In this document: positions 1 to 10,797 of the stretch, in pieces
How positions within the stretch are numbered: the stretch's first letter is position 1
How the letters are laid out: each line of letters begins with the position of its first letter
DNA from: Arenimonas sp049195245
Lineage (GTDB): Bacteria; Pseudomonadota; Gammaproteobacteria; Xanthomonadales; Xanthomonadaceae
Direction: 5' to 3'
Assembly: GCF_049195245.1 (NCBI RefSeq)
Contig: NZ_JBMIRR010000026.1
Coordinates: 1 to 64,000 of the forward strand
DNA: 64,000 nt
The notes under the pieces: generated by a model
What the model was told of the DNA's origin: nothing
Databases searched by the model: none
The model's input: the letters and a program-made list of their open reading frames with translations, nothing else
Program-made: the position numbers and the translations under genes

Positions 1-1
1 G

Positions 2-640
2 GCCGCCGCGGCGCGCGTGCGGCCCGCGCTGGAGCGCGACCTGGCGGCGGCCTCGCTGCGCTTCGGCGCGCCGGTGTTCCTGCGCATCTTCAAGGCAGAG
101 AAGGAGCTGGAGGTCTGGGTGGACGACGGCCGCCGCTTCCGCCTGTTCCGCACGTATCCGATCTGCACCTGGTCGGGCACGCTGGGGCCGAAGCTGCGCC
201 AGGGTGACGGCCAGTCGCCGGAAGGTTTCTACCGCGTCGGCCGCGGCCAGCTCAATCCGCGCAGCCAGTACCACCTGTCCTTCAACCTGGGCTATCCCAA
301 TGCCTACGACCGCGCACACCGGCGCACCGGCGACTTCCTGATGGTGCACGGCAGCTGCGTGTCCATCGGCTGTTATGCGATGGGCGATGCCGGCATCGAG
401 GAGATCTACACGCTGCTGGCGGCGGCGCTGGCCGGCGGCCAGGCGCAGGCCGAAGTGCATGCGTTTCCGTTCCGCTTCGACCAGCGCGCCGAAAGCACCT
501 GGGATGCGACGCCGTGGGCGGACTTCTGGCGCAACCTGCGCGAAGGCCATGATGCGTTCCAGCGCAGCGGCCGGCCGCCGCGCATCGGCGTGGCCCAGCG
601 CCGCTACACCGTGGCCGAGATGCCCGCGCCGGCCCGCTGA
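2..640 (+). CDS. L,D-transpeptidase family protein (YkuD/YafK type), 5' end outside window
   Basis: The protein carries a YkuD-type catalytic segment, HGSCVSIGC, encoded at about 347-373. In this family the last cysteine attacks the meso-DAP tetrapeptide of peptidoglycan to make 3-3 crosslinks or attach proteins. The preceding part (FLRIFKAEKELEVW, then a TWSGTLGPK region) fits the YafK-like branch, whose members tend to have a longer C-terminal tail like the one here. A GTG at 17 could start it, but the frame is open to base 2 with no ribosome site in view, so the true start is probably upstream. I infer a periplasmic cell-wall role; whether it is a transferase or a hydrolase of crosslinks cannot be told. 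Confidence 0.8.
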   Translation, partial: AAAARVRPALERDLAAASLRFGAPVFLRIFKAEKELEVWVDDGRRFRLFRTYPICTWSGTLGPKLRQGDGQSPEGFYRVGRGQLNPRSQYHLSFNLGYPNAYDRAHRRTGDFLMVHGSCVSIGCYAMGDAGIEEIYTLLAAALAGGQAQAEVHAFPFRFDQRAESTWDATPWADFWRNLREGHDAFQRSGRPPRIGVAQRRYTVAEMPAPAR

Positions 641-662
641 AGCGGCACCGGCGCGGCCAGGA

Positions 663-1496
663 TCACTTCGGGCGGAAAGCCGTCTGCAGCGCACCGGCCT
701 CGAAGCCGCCCGGCGCGATGCCGTCCACCGCGTAGCGATAGACCGCCGCCGAGTAGATGCCGGTCAGCGCGGCCTGCACCACCGCCATCAGCGCAATGGC
801 CATCGCGGCCACCACCGCGACGATGATCGCCAGCGTGGCGCCACCGGTGAGGGCCGCGGCCACCACCAGGCCCACCGACACCAGCACCACCAGGGTGGTG
901 AGCAAGCCGAACACCAGGCCGATGCCGACGTTGCCGGCCACGTTTTCGCCCCAGGTGCGCTTGAGCAACACGATGCTTTCCTTCACCGCATCCACCGGCC
1001 CGATGTCGCGCGAGACCAGGATCGGCACCACCAGGAAGCTGGCCAGGGTCCAGGCCATGCCGACCACGCTGGCGACGATCTTGCCCAGCATCGCCGAGCG
1101 CTCGCTGATCATCTGCAGCACCAAGCCTACGGTGGCGGCGATGGCGGCGTAGCCCAGGATGGCGCCGGCCTTGCTGCGCGCGATGCGCAGGCCGTCGGAC
1201 ACCGTGGGGTCGCCGCCGTCGAGCCGGATCATCGCCGCGCCCACCAGGGCGGTATTGAAGAAGAAGATGACGAAGTACTGGCACAGGTAGAACAGGAAGC
1301 CCACCACCGCGCCGACCACGCCGATCTGGCCGCCCTCGAACAGGCGCAGCCCCAGCACCGGCAGCAGGAAGGTGGCGCCCACCACCAGGGTGGCGAAGGC
1401 GGAGATGATCGGCAGCAGCAGCAGCTCCTTGTCCGAACGAAGCACCGCGGCGCTGGCTTTCACCAGGGTCCAGCTGCGCGAAATCCTGTCGAACAT
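663..1496 (-). CDS. DUF6159-like multi-pass membrane protein
   Basis: A 277-residue protein starting MFDRISRSWTLVKAS with a short amphipathic N-terminus, then about six hydrophobic segments, two of them near residues 25-55 and 60-95. The opening (SW.LVK.S..VLR.DKELL) matches what I recall of DUF6159 membrane proteins, which have no assigned function. The C-terminus ends near AVYRYAVDG, also typical. It stands alone between the convergent transpeptidase gene and folK. The start ATG is chosen because the family motif begins immediately after it. Confidence 0.6.
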   Translation of the reverse strand: MFDRISRSWTLVKASAAVLRSDKELLLLPIISAFATLVVGATFLLPVLGLRLFEGGQIGVVGAVVGFLFYLCQYFVIFFFNTALVGAAMIRLDGGDPTVSDGLRIARSKAGAILGYAAIAATVGLVLQMISERSAMLGKIVASVVGMAWTLASFLVVPILVSRDIGPVDAVKESIVLLKRTWGENVAGNVGIGLVFGLLTTLVVLVSVGLVVAAALTGGATLAIIVAVVAAMAIALMAVVQAALTGIYSAAVYRYAVDGIAPGGFEAGALQTAFRPK

Positions 1497-1561
1497 GGTC
1501 GTGCCCTCCGTGTAGATGGCCGCGATTATGGGTCAAGGCCCCCGGCGCGCAAGGCCGGAAG

Positions 1562-2053
1562 TCACCCCAGGCGAAGCTTGTCGACAGCCGGTGGCGACGA
1601 GGCGTCCCGATGGCGGGCCCAGCGCTGGGCCAGGGTGTCGCCGCCGCCGGGCAGGCGCAAGTCGGGGGCGATGTCGGCCAGCGGCTTGAGCACGAAGGCC
1701 TGGTCGAGTTCCGGGCGCGGCAGCTGCAGGTGGCCCGGCCCCTGCAGCACCAGGTCGTCGAACAGCACGATGTCGATGTCCAGCGTGCGGCTGGAATAGC
1801 GCGCCCCGCCGCGCTGGCGGCCGTGCAGGTCCTCGAGCGCGTGCAGCCAGGCGTCGAGCGCGTGCACGTCCAGGTCGCAGTCGATGCGGGCGGCGGCGTT
1901 GAGGAAGTCCGGGCCTTCGAAGCCCACGGCCGGCGTGCGGTACACCGGCGAGAAAACCACCTCGCCGAAGCGCGCGCGCAGGGCGACGGCCGCTTCGGCC
2001 AGGTGCCGCTCGGGATCCAGGTTGCTGCCCAGGCTGAGCCAGGCGGTGCTCAT
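1562..2053 (-). CDS. folK: 2-amino-4-hydroxy-6-hydroxymethyldihydropteridine pyrophosphokinase
   Basis: HPPK transfers pyrophosphate from ATP to 6-hydroxymethyl-7,8-dihydropterin in folate synthesis. The 163-residue protein has the expected length and motifs: LSLGSNL at residues 6-12 (pterin binding) and RTLDIDIVLFDD in the middle, where the paired aspartates bind the two Mg ions. Its ATG overlaps the folB stop by four bases (ATGA), so the two are translationally coupled. folB makes the HPPK substrate, so these are consecutive pathway steps. Confidence 0.95.
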   Translation of the reverse strand: MSTAWLSLGSNLDPERHLAEAAVALRARFGEVVFSPVYRTPAVGFEGPDFLNAAARIDCDLDVHALDAWLHALEDLHGRQRGGARYSSRTLDIDIVLFDDLVLQGPGHLQLPRPELDQAFVLKPLADIAPDLRLPGGGDTLAQRWARHRDASSPPAVDKLRLG

Positions 2054-2406
2054 GCCGGGCGCGTGCGCTCGATGATCACGCCCACGGCCTTCGAGCCACG
2101 CACCGCACCGGGCTTGCTCAGCTTAAGGCGCACGTGCTGCACGCCGAACTCGCCGGTGATGATGCCGGCGCAGCGCTCGGCCAGGGTTTCGACCAGGCCG
2201 AACTCGGACTCGGACACGTACTGGATCAGGCGCTTGCTGACCGCCTTGTAGTCCAGCGTGTGCTGGATGTCGTCGGTGGCGGCGGGCACCGTGTTGTCGA
2301 ACGCCATCTCGATGTCGAGCACCACGGGCTGGCGGATCTTGCGCTCCCAGTCGTAGATGCCGATCACGCACTCGATCTCGAGCGCTTCGATGAAAACCCT
2401 GTCCAT
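2050..2406 (-). CDS. folB: dihydroneopterin aldolase
   Basis: FolB converts 7,8-dihydroneopterin to 6-hydroxymethyl-7,8-dihydropterin and glycolaldehyde (and can epimerise it). The 118-residue protein shows the family opening DRVFIEALEIECVIGIYDWER, with the conserved glutamate and tyrosine region, and the late KLSKPGAVRGSKAVGV segment carrying the catalytic lysine. It is first in a two-gene folate operon with folK. The upstream neighbour tsaD ends only 12 bases away on the same strand and could be co-transcribed. Confidence 0.95.
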   Translation of the reverse strand: MDRVFIEALEIECVIGIYDWERKIRQPVVLDIEMAFDNTVPAATDDIQHTLDYKAVSKRLIQYVSESEFGLVETLAERCAGIITGEFGVQHVRLKLSKPGAVRGSKAVGVIIERTRPA

Positions 2407-2418
2407 GCGAACTCCGTG

Positions 2419-3432
2419 TCATACCGCCGGCAATGTTGCCATGTCCCAGCGTGGCGCCACGGTGACGGCGGCGTCGGCCTGCTGGCCGGCCTGCAGGCGC
2501 AGCGCGCCGGCGAAGGCGATCATGGCGCCGTTGTCGGTGCAGAACTCGGGTCGCGGGAAACAGGCGCGGCCGCCGCGCTTCGCCGCCAGCGCCTGCAGGC
2601 GCGCGCGCAGGCGCACGTTGGCGCCGACGCCGCCGGCCACCACCAGGGTGCGGGCACCGGTCTGGTCCAGGGCGCGGCCGCATTTGATGGCCAGGGTCTC
2701 GACCACCGCGTCCTCGAAGCCGCGGGCGATGTCGGCGCGGGTTTCCGGCGTCCGGTCCGACGCCTGCCAGGCCAGCAGCACCTGGGTCTTGAGCCCGGAG
2801 AAGCTGAAGTCCAGGCCCGGACGGTCGGTCATCGGCCGGGAGAAGGTGTAGCGGCCGGGCTGGCCGGCCTCGGCCAGGCGTGCCAGCTCGGGGCCGCCCG
2901 GATAGGCCAGGCCCATCATCTTCGCGGTCTTGTCGAAGGCTTCGCCGGCGGCGTCGTCCAGGGTTTCGCCCAGCAGGCGGTAGTCGCCGATCGCGGCCAC
3001 TTCCACCAGCTGGGTGTGCCCACCCGAGACCAGCAGGGCCACGAAGGGCGGCGCCAGGCCCGGGTCCTCGAGCAGGGGCGCCAGCAGGTGGCCTTCCATG
3101 TGGTGCACGCCGATGGCCGGCAGGTCCAGGGCCCAGGCCAGGGCCCGGCCGGCCGCGGCGCCGACCATCAGGGCCCCGACCAGGCCGGGGCCGGCGGTGT
3201 AGGCCACGCCGTCCAGCTGGTCCTGGCGCAGGCCGGCCTCGGCCAGCACCTGGCGCACCAGGGGCAGCAGCTTGCGGACGTGGTCGCGGCTGGCCAGTTC
3301 GGGCACCACGCCGCCGTATTCGGCGTGCAGGGCGATCTGGGTGTACAGGGCGTGCGCCAGCAGGCCGCGGTCGGTGTCGTACACCGCCACGCCGGTCTCA
3401 TCGCAGCTGGTTTCGATGCCCAGGACGCGCAT
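2419..3432 (-). CDS. tsaD: tRNA N6-threonylcarbamoyladenosine transferase TsaD
   Basis: TsaD, with TsaB and TsaE, transfers the threonylcarbamoyl group onto A37 of ANN-decoding tRNAs. The 337-residue protein has the ASKHA fold signature [15 protein letters not shown] at the N-terminus, the metal-binding histidines H111 and H115 in HHMEGH, and the SGGHTQL and [12 protein letters not shown] motifs. Length and start match the family. It is divergent from rpsU, the same arrangement as in Escherichia coli, so the intervening 137 bases should hold promoters for both. Confidence 0.97.
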
Positions 3433-3487
3433 GTGCTTGTTTTTATGGGCCGCCGGGCCGGATTCAAGGGAAAATCCGGGGTCAGGC

Positions 3488-3523
3488 TTGCCTGCGCCCC
3501 CGGGCCCCGCGTATCATACGCGG
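3488..3523 (+). promoter_or_regulatory. Predicted rpsU promoter with a 17-bp palindrome over the -10
   Basis: TTGCCT at 3488-3493 and TATCAT at 3512-3517 are spaced 18 bases and point to rpsU. The -10 lies inside a perfect inverted repeat at 3507-3523 (CCGCGTAT, C, ATACGCGG). The boxes are seen; their use is inferred. The palindrome could be an operator or chance. Confidence 0.45.
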
Positions 3524-3569
3524 CTCGCCGGCCGTGCCGGGCGAAATCCACGTAATCCAGGAATTACAC

Positions 3570-3785
3570 ATGCCGTCTGTCAAAGTCCGCGAAAACGAGC
3601 CGTTTGAGTTTGCGCTGCGTCGCTTCAAGCGCACCTGCGAGAAGGCCGGCGTCCTCGCCGAGACCCGCAAGCGCGAGTTCTACGAGAAGCCGACCCAGGA
3701 GCGCAAGCGCAAGGCCGCCGCCGCGGTGAAGCGCCAGCTGCGCCGCAGCTCGCGCGACGTCACCAAGCGCCAGCGCCTGTACTGA
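3570..3785 (+). CDS. rpsU: 30S ribosomal protein bS21
   Basis: A 71-residue, strongly basic protein starting [20 protein letters not shown], the standard bS21 sequence and length. bS21 sits near the anti-Shine-Dalgarno end of 16S rRNA and helps select mRNA. The region upstream of the ATG (CAGGAATTACAC) gives a ribosome site. It leads the rpsU-dnaG block; a hairpin terminator directly after the stop probably gives rpsU higher expression than the downstream genes, as in other proteobacteria. Confidence 0.98.
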
Positions 3786-3802
3786 GTCGCCGCGTTTCCC
3801 GG

Positions 3803-3834
3803 AAAGCCGGCACGCTCGCGCGTAGCCGGCTTTT
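3803..3834 (+). terminator. Intrinsic terminator after rpsU
   Basis: Stem AAAGCCGGC (3803-3811) pairs with GCCGGCTTT (3825-3833), a 13-base loop lies between, and a T run follows. It lies 17 bases after the rpsU stop. Confidence 0.75.
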
Positions 3835-3931
3835 CGTGTTTCTGGGCTCCCGCGTTTTACTGCGGCCCGCGCGCCCGGCCCGGCCCGGCCTGACCTGACC
3901 TGACCCGATGTTCCCACTCCCGGAGATCCCC

Positions 3932-4378
3932 ATGAGCCTGAAAGCCAAGCTGACCGAAGACATGAAGAGCGCGATGAAGGCCGGCGAGAAGGATCGCCTG
4001 GGCGTCATCCGGCTGATCAATGCCGGCATCAAGCAGAAGGAAGTGGACGAGCGCGTCGAGATGACCGACCCGCTGGTGCTGGCCGTGATCGAGAAGATGG
4101 TCAAGCAGCGCAAGGATTCGATCAGCCAGTACGACGCCGCCGGCCGCGACGACCTCGCGTCCATCGAGCGCTACGAGCTGGGCATCCTGGAAACCTACCT
4201 GCCGGCGAAGATGGACGAGGCCGCGGTGCAGGCGGCGATCAATGCCGCGGTCGCCGAAACCGGCGCCGCCGGTCCGGCCGACATGGGCAAGCTGATGGCC
4301 GTGCTCAAGCCCAAGCTGGCGGGCCAGGCCGACATGGGCCTGGTGTCGCAGCTGGTGAAGAAGGCGCTGGCCGGCTGA
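3932..4378 (+). CDS. GatB/YqeY domain protein
   Basis: A 148-residue all-helical protein matching YqeY proteins: SLKAKLTEDMKSAMKAGEKDRL at the start, KQRKDSI and ETYLPA in the middle, and a C-terminal GKLMAVLKPK..GQADMGLVSQLVK segment. The C-terminal half resembles the tRNA-binding tail of GatB, but the free protein has no settled function. The ATG at 3932 is preferred over one at 3908 because GGAGA lies at the right distance and the family starts MSLK. A YqeY gene between rpsU and dnaG is a common arrangement. Confidence 0.9.
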   Translation: MSLKAKLTEDMKSAMKAGEKDRLGVIRLINAGIKQKEVDERVEMTDPLVLAVIEKMVKQRKDSISQYDAAGRDDLASIERYELGILETYLPAKMDEAAVQAAINAAVAETGAAGPADMGKLMAVLKPKLAGQADMGLVSQLVKKALAG

Positions 4379-4434
4379 GTCCCGCGGCCGGCCCCGCCCG
4401 CGCTTGCGGGTATGCTGGCCCGGCCCGCCCCCTG

Positions 4435-5208
4435 ATGCGCGTCATGGACAGCCACAAGGACGCCAAGTACCACGACTCCATCGCACCCGAGTACGACCGG
4501 GTCGTGGTGGAGCCGCGCCAGGCCGCGCTGCATCGGCTGTTCGCGCCGGCGCTGCGCAGGCTGGGCGCACACGCGCCTTTCCCCGTGATGTTCGACCTGG
4601 GCTGCGGCACCGGGCACATGGTGCTGCGCGCCGGTGCGCTGGCGAAGCGCGTGGTCGGCGTGGACCACAGTGCGGGCATGCTGGCGATAGCGCGCGAGAA
4701 GGCCGCGGCCGCCGGACTGGCGCAGTCGGAGTTCGTGCAGCAGGACATTCCCGCCTTCCTGCAGGCGCATCCGCGCCAGGCCGACCTGATCACCGCGGTC
4801 GGCGTGCTGCACCATCTTGGCGAAGCCAGGCTTCCGGCCACGCTCGCCGCGATTCGTGATGCGCTGCGCCCCGGCGGCTGGCTGCTGCTGGCCGAACCCG
4901 TCGCCGACGGCGACATCCACGAACCCGATCCGATCCGCGCCTGGAACCGCCGCTCGCTGGCCGTCGGCCGCGACTACAGCGCGCCTGCGCCCGATCCGGA
5001 CGAAGCCCCGCTGCCGCCCGCCCTGCTGCGCGAGGCGATACTGGGCGCCGGCCTGCAGATCGTTGACCAGCGCCGCGGCTGGGAAATCTACAACCACAGC
5101 GCCGAGCCCGGCCTGATCGAACGCCTGCGCATCGGCTGGCTGCAGCGCCGCTTCGGCGACAGCGGCTTCATCCAGGCCTGCCTGGCCCGCAAGCCGGCGG
5201 AAGGCTGA
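4435..5208 (+). CDS. Class I SAM-dependent methyltransferase
   Basis: The 257-residue protein has a Rossmann SAM-binding site: FDLGCGTGHM (motif I), VVGVDHSAGMLAIA (motif II, acidic residue for the ribose) and a LITAVGVLHHL segment (motif IV). LRPGGWLLLAEPV follows as in small-molecule methyltransferases of the Methyltransf_11/25 type. The substrate is unknown. It lies 2 bases before dnaG and interrupts the usual yqeY-dnaG adjacency, so it is likely co-transcribed with primase. An ATG at 4444 is an alternative start; TATGCT at 4411 could be a -10 giving a very short leader. Confidence 0.8.
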   Translation: MRVMDSHKDAKYHDSIAPEYDRVVVEPRQAALHRLFAPALRRLGAHAPFPVMFDLGCGTGHMVLRAGALAKRVVGVDHSAGMLAIAREKAAAAGLAQSEFVQQDIPAFLQAHPRQADLITAVGVLHHLGEARLPATLAAIRDALRPGGWLLLAEPVADGDIHEPDPIRAWNRRSLAVGRDYSAPAPDPDEAPLPPALLREAILGAGLQIVDQRRGWEIYNHSAEPGLIERLRIGWLQRRFGDSGFIQACLARKPAEG

Positions 5209-5210
5209 GC

Positions 5211-6944
5211 ATGGCGCGCCTGCCCGACGCCTTCATCGACGACCTGCTGGCGCGCACCGACATCGTCGAGATCGTCGGCTCGCGGGTGCCGCTCAAGCGC
5301 CAGGGCCGCGAGTATTCGGCGCGCTGTCCCTTCCACGACGAGCGCTCGCCTTCGTTCACGGTGTCGCCGACCAAGCAGTTCTACCACTGCTTCGGCTGCG
5401 GCGCGCACGGCACCGCCATCAGCTTCCTGATGAATTACGACCGGCTCGAATTCCTCGATGCGGTCGAGGAGCTGGCCAAGCGCTGCGGCGTGGAAGTGCC
5501 GCGCGACACCCGCCAGCGCGAACAGAGCGGCGAGTCGCGCGACCTGTACCTGGCGCTTGAGGCCGCGTCGAAGTTCTTCGAGCAGCAGCTTCAGGGCAGC
5601 GCCAAGGCGCGCGAGTACCTGGACCGCCGCGGCGTGGACGCCGAAAACCGCGCGCGGTTCGGCATCGGCTACGCGCCCGACGGCTTCAACGCGCTCAAGG
5701 ATGCGCTGGGCACCGACGAGCGCCGGCTGTCGCTGCTGGACAAGACCGGCATGCTGTCGAAGAACGACGCCGGCCGCGTGTACGACAAGTTCCGCGACCG
5801 GGTGATGTTCCCCATCCACGACCGGCGCGGGCGCGTGATCGCCTTCGGCGGCCGCGTGCTGGACAAGGACGACGGGCCCAAGTACCTCAACTCGCCCGAG
5901 ACCGCCCTGTTCCACAAGGGCCGCGAACTCTACGGCCTGTGGCAGGTGCGGCAGGCGCACTCGAAGATCCCGCGGCTGATCGTGGTCGAGGGGTACATGG
6001 ACGTGGTGGCGCTGTTCCAGTACGGCGTGAACACCGCAGTGGCCACGCTGGGCACCGCGACCACGCCCGACCACGCCGAGCTGCTGTTCCGCAATGCGGC
6101 CGACGTGTACTTCTGCTTCGATGGCGACCGCGCCGGCCGCGGCGCGGCGTGGAAGGCGCTGGAATCGGTGCTGCCGCGCATGCGCGACGGGCGCCAGGCG
6201 TTTTTCCTGTTCCTGCCCGAGGGCGAGGATCCGGATTCGATCGTGCGCAAGGAAGGCTCGGGCGGTTTCGACGCACGCCTGGCGCAGGCCACGCCGCTGT
6301 CGGAGTTCTTCTACAACGAGCTGTCCAAGGACGTGAACCTGGCCGGCATGGAAGGCAAGGCGCGGCTGGCCGAACGCGCCAAGCCGCTGCTGGGCGGCAT
6401 CCCCGACGGCGCCTTCCGCGACCTGATGCAGCAGCGGCTGACCGAGCTGACCGGCGTGGGCCAGCGTGCGGCCGCGGCGCCGGTGGCCGCGCCCAATCCG
6501 TCGATGCGCGCGCGCGGCGGTGCGCCCGCGCCCAAGATCAGCCTGGTGCGTGCGGCGATCTCGCTGCTGCTGCAGCAGCCCGAGCTGGCGCATGCGATCG
6601 AGCCGCCGTATCTGTTCGGCATCCTGCGCCAGCCCGGCATTCCGCTGCTGATGGAGCTGATCGAACTCTCGCGCGAGCGGCCGGGCATCGGCACCGGTGC
6701 GATCCTGGAGCACTTCGCGGAACGCGAGGAAGGCGCGGCGCTGCAGAAGCTGGCCACGCAGGTCTTCCCCGGCGAGCCCGCGGCCTGGCGCGCCGAGTTC
6801 CTGGATGCGCTGGCCCAGCTGGACCGGCAGACGCGCCAGCAGCGTATCGAGGAGCTGCAGGCCCGCATCAACGAAGTCGGCATGTCCGGCCTGAGCGACG
6901 CCGAGAAGCTGGAGCTGCGCGAGCTGCACGCGGCGCCGCGCTGA
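5211..6944 (+). CDS. dnaG: DNA primase
   Basis: DnaG makes RNA primers at the replication fork and binds DnaB through its C-terminus. The 577-residue protein has the N-terminal CHC2 zinc site (C39, H42, C60, C63), then the core with the TOPRIM acidic motif in VVEGYMDVVALF and FCFDGDRAGRGA (DxD region), and a helical C-terminal DnaB-interaction part after residue 430. An Ala/Pro-rich linker around residues 420-440 separates the domains. Unlike the classic operon, rpoD does not follow. Confidence 0.97.
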   Translation: MARLPDAFIDDLLARTDIVEIVGSRVPLKRQGREYSARCPFHDERSPSFTVSPTKQFYHCFGCGAHGTAISFLMNYDRLEFLDAVEELAKRCGVEVPRDTRQREQSGESRDLYLALEAASKFFEQQLQGSAKAREYLDRRGVDAENRARFGIGYAPDGFNALKDALGTDERRLSLLDKTGMLSKNDAGRVYDKFRDRVMFPIHDRRGRVIAFGGRVLDKDDGPKYLNSPETALFHKGRELYGLWQVRQAHSKIPRLIVVEGYMDVVALFQYGVNTAVATLGTATTPDHAELLFRNAADVYFCFDGDRAGRGAAWKALESVLPRMRDGRQAFFLFLPEGEDPDSIVRKEGSGGFDARLAQATPLSEFFYNELSKDVNLAGMEGKARLAERAKPLLGGIPDGAFRDLMQQRLTELTGVGQRAAAAPVAAPNPSMRARGGAPAPKISLVRAAISLLLQQPELAHAIEPPYLFGILRQPGIPLLMELIELSRERPGIGTGAILEHFAEREEGAALQKLATQVFPGEPAAWRAEFLDALAQLDRQTRQQRIEELQARINEVGMSGLSDAEKLELRELHAAPR

Positions 6945-7077
6945 GGGACCCTCGCGCCGGGCGACCCGATGCGTGTGAAGGCCCAGGGTTCGCCGGCCTG
7001 CGGGCCCCGTTCCGGCCGGCAGTGGCAGGGGGCCGATACCTGAAGGTACTCTGACCCCGGATTTCCGGGAGGGGTGG

Positions 7078-9033
<1,956 letters not shown>

Positions 9034-9040
9034 GGCCGGC

Positions 9041-9071
9041 GCGGCGCCGGGCCCGGGCGGCCCGGCGCCGC
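9041..9071. terminator. Perfect 13-bp stem between convergent genes
   Basis: GCGGCGCCGGGCC (9041-9053) pairs with its exact complement at 9059-9071 across a 5-base loop. There is no T run on either side, but its position 8 bases past the S9 stop and 5 bases before the end of the convergent gene fits a bidirectional transcription barrier. Confidence 0.55.
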
Positions 9072-9075
9072 CCCA

Positions 9076-10797
9076 TCAGCGCCGGTTGGCGGCCATCAAG
9101 GCGCTGACCGACGGCCCCGGCATCGTGTTCCGGGGGCCCACCGCGTCGATCCAGAACTGCTCGACGGTCTGCTTGCGCAGGTCGAACAGCACCGGCACCT
9201 GCACCGTGCTGACCACGGCCACGCCATCGCGGCGGGCCGGTTCGAACTTCCAGCGCTTCACGGCGCGCAGCGCGTTGACGGCGTAGCGCTCGCCGATGTC
9301 GTTGTGCACCACTTCGGCGGGACCGGGGCGACCCTCGGCATCCACCTGGACTTCGACCACCACCCTGCCCGCCTGCTCGCGCTCGTAGAAGCGGTCCTTG
9401 GCGCGCATCGGCGGATTGGCCAGGTGCATCCGGGTCACACGGGGCGGCTCGAAGCGGGATGGCTCGACGGCGGTTGCGGTTGCGGTTGCGGCCGTGTCCG
9501 TGGCCGCGACCGACGAGACCTGGGCAGACGGCAGCGCGGCCGGCGCGGTCACGACCGAAGACGGCGAAGTGCCTACCCCCGCGGTCATCGCGGCAGGCGC
9601 GGTGGCCGCCGACGAGGCCCCGGCCGCAGGCTCGCTGGACGCCAGCGGGGCCGCCTGGTCGGGCATCGCGCGCAGCGGCACGTCGAAGCTCAATTCCCCC
9701 AGCGAGACATCGGACACCACCTGCACGGTGACGCCGTCGGGAGCATGCAGCGAGTGCGACGGCACCACGGCGCGGGCGGGCGCCAGCGCCGCCGGCAACA
9801 CCAGCGTCTGCACCGGCTGCACCTGCCACATGGCGGCCGCCGCGGCGACGCTGGCCAGCAGGGCCACGCCCGCCCCGGCCATCAGCACCGTACCCGCCGG
9901 ACGCGGCCGCTGCAGCATCGCGATGCGCCACTTCAGCGGATGCGCCGACTGCCAGTAGCAGCCCACCGGCAGGCCCAGTTCGGCCAGCTGGGTGTTGAGC
10001 AGGGCAGTGGCGTAGGCACGGCCGGCCCTGGGATGGTGGCGCAGCACTTCGGCGTCGCAGGCCAGCTCCTGGTCCACGCGCAGGCGGTTCACCGCCACGT
10101 GCACCAGCGGGTTGAACCAGAACACGCAGCGCAGCGCGCACAGCATCAGGTTCACCTGCAGGTCGCCGCGGCGCAGGTGCACGCGCTCGTGCGCCAGCAC
10201 CAGATGGCGCTGCTGCTCGTCATAGCGCTGTTCGAAATCGGCGGGCAGCACGATGCGCGGGCGCAGCACGCCCACCACGGCCGGGCCGATGCGGCCGCTG
10301 CTGGCCAGCCAGCTGCCGTCGGCGCGCGGGCTCAGCCGCCCCAGGCGCTGGCGGAACTGCCGCTGCTGGTGCACGAGGCGCTCGAGCAGGGCCAGCGCGC
10401 CAATGAACCACAGCCCGACCAGCACCCTGGTCCAGCCGGGCCAAGGGCCCGACGAAGACGACGCCACCGGCGAGGCAAGCGATGCGGACGCCATCGATGG
10501 CGCGGCGATCGGGCGTTGGGAGATGTCGCGTTCGCTCACCCCCGCGCGGTCCGCGAAGGCCACGGCATCACCCGCCACGTTCGCGGCAACGCCGCCGCGC
10601 ATGTCTTGTTCGACCACCTGCACCGGGCGCGGCAGGCTGGTCGCCAGCAGCGCCGCCGGCAGCAGCAGCCACAGCCAGAGCACACCGCCGGCGCCCAGCC
10701 AGCGACGCCACAGCGGACGCAGGGCCATGACCAGGGCAATGGCGACGCTGAGCGCGAGAGTGGAGCGCAGCAGCCAGTCGAACAGCTCAGCGGCCAT
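9076..10797 (-). CDS. BlaR1-like M56 metallopeptidase fused to a TonB C-terminal domain
   Basis: A 573-residue membrane protein. The N-terminal part has membrane helices near residues 12-28, 38-54 and 122-140, then a cytosolic M56 zinc peptidase with H203-E204-x-x-H207 and the downstream DQELACDAEVL glutamate. After a further membrane helix near residue 305 comes a Pro/Ala/Thr-rich periplasmic stretch, and the last 90 residues form a TonB/energy-transducing-like domain (VEVQVDAEGRPG, then ALRAVKRWKFEPA). In BlaR1/MecR1 the sensor cleaves the partner repressor; here the penicillin-binding domain is replaced by a TonB fold, so the signal is unknown. It overlaps the repressor gene by 11 bases. 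Confidence 0.85.
   Translation of the reverse strand: MAAELFDWLLRSTLALSVAIALVMALRPLWRRWLGAGGVLWLWLLLPAALLATSLPRPVQVVEQDMRGGVAANVAGDAVAFADRAGVSERDISQRPIAAPSMASASLASPVASSSSGPWPGWTRVLVGLWFIGALALLERLVHQQRQFRQRLGRLSPRADGSWLASSGRIGPAVVGVLRPRIVLPADFEQRYDEQQRHLVLAHERVHLRRGDLQVNLMLCALRCVFWFNPLVHVAVNRLRVDQELACDAEVLRHHPRAGRAYATALLNTQLAELGLPVGCYWQSAHPLKWRIAMLQRPRPAGTVLMAGAGVALLASVAAAAAMWQVQPVQTLVLPAALAPARAVVPSHSLHAPDGVTVQVVSDVSLGELSFDVPLRAMPDQAAPLASSEPAAGASSAATAPAAMTAGVGTSPSSVVTAPAALPSAQVSSVAATDTAATATATAVEPSRFEPPRVTRMHLANPPMRAKDRFYEREQAGRVVVEVQVDAEGRPGPAEVVHNDIGERYAVNALRAVKRWKFEPARRDGVAVVSTVQVPVLFDLRKQTVEQFWIDAVGPRNTMPGPSVSALMAANRR

Noticed and set aside
3871..3907. GGCCC and TGACC short tandem repeats before yqeY
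   Set aside because: Simple-sequence stretch of a few units in a non-coding gap; no sign of a regulatory structure.
9473..9491. Short GTTGCG tandem repeat in the M56-TonB gene
   Set aside because: Encodes an Ala/Thr run in the flexible periplasmic linker; in frame and unremarkable for such linkers, though it could vary in length.
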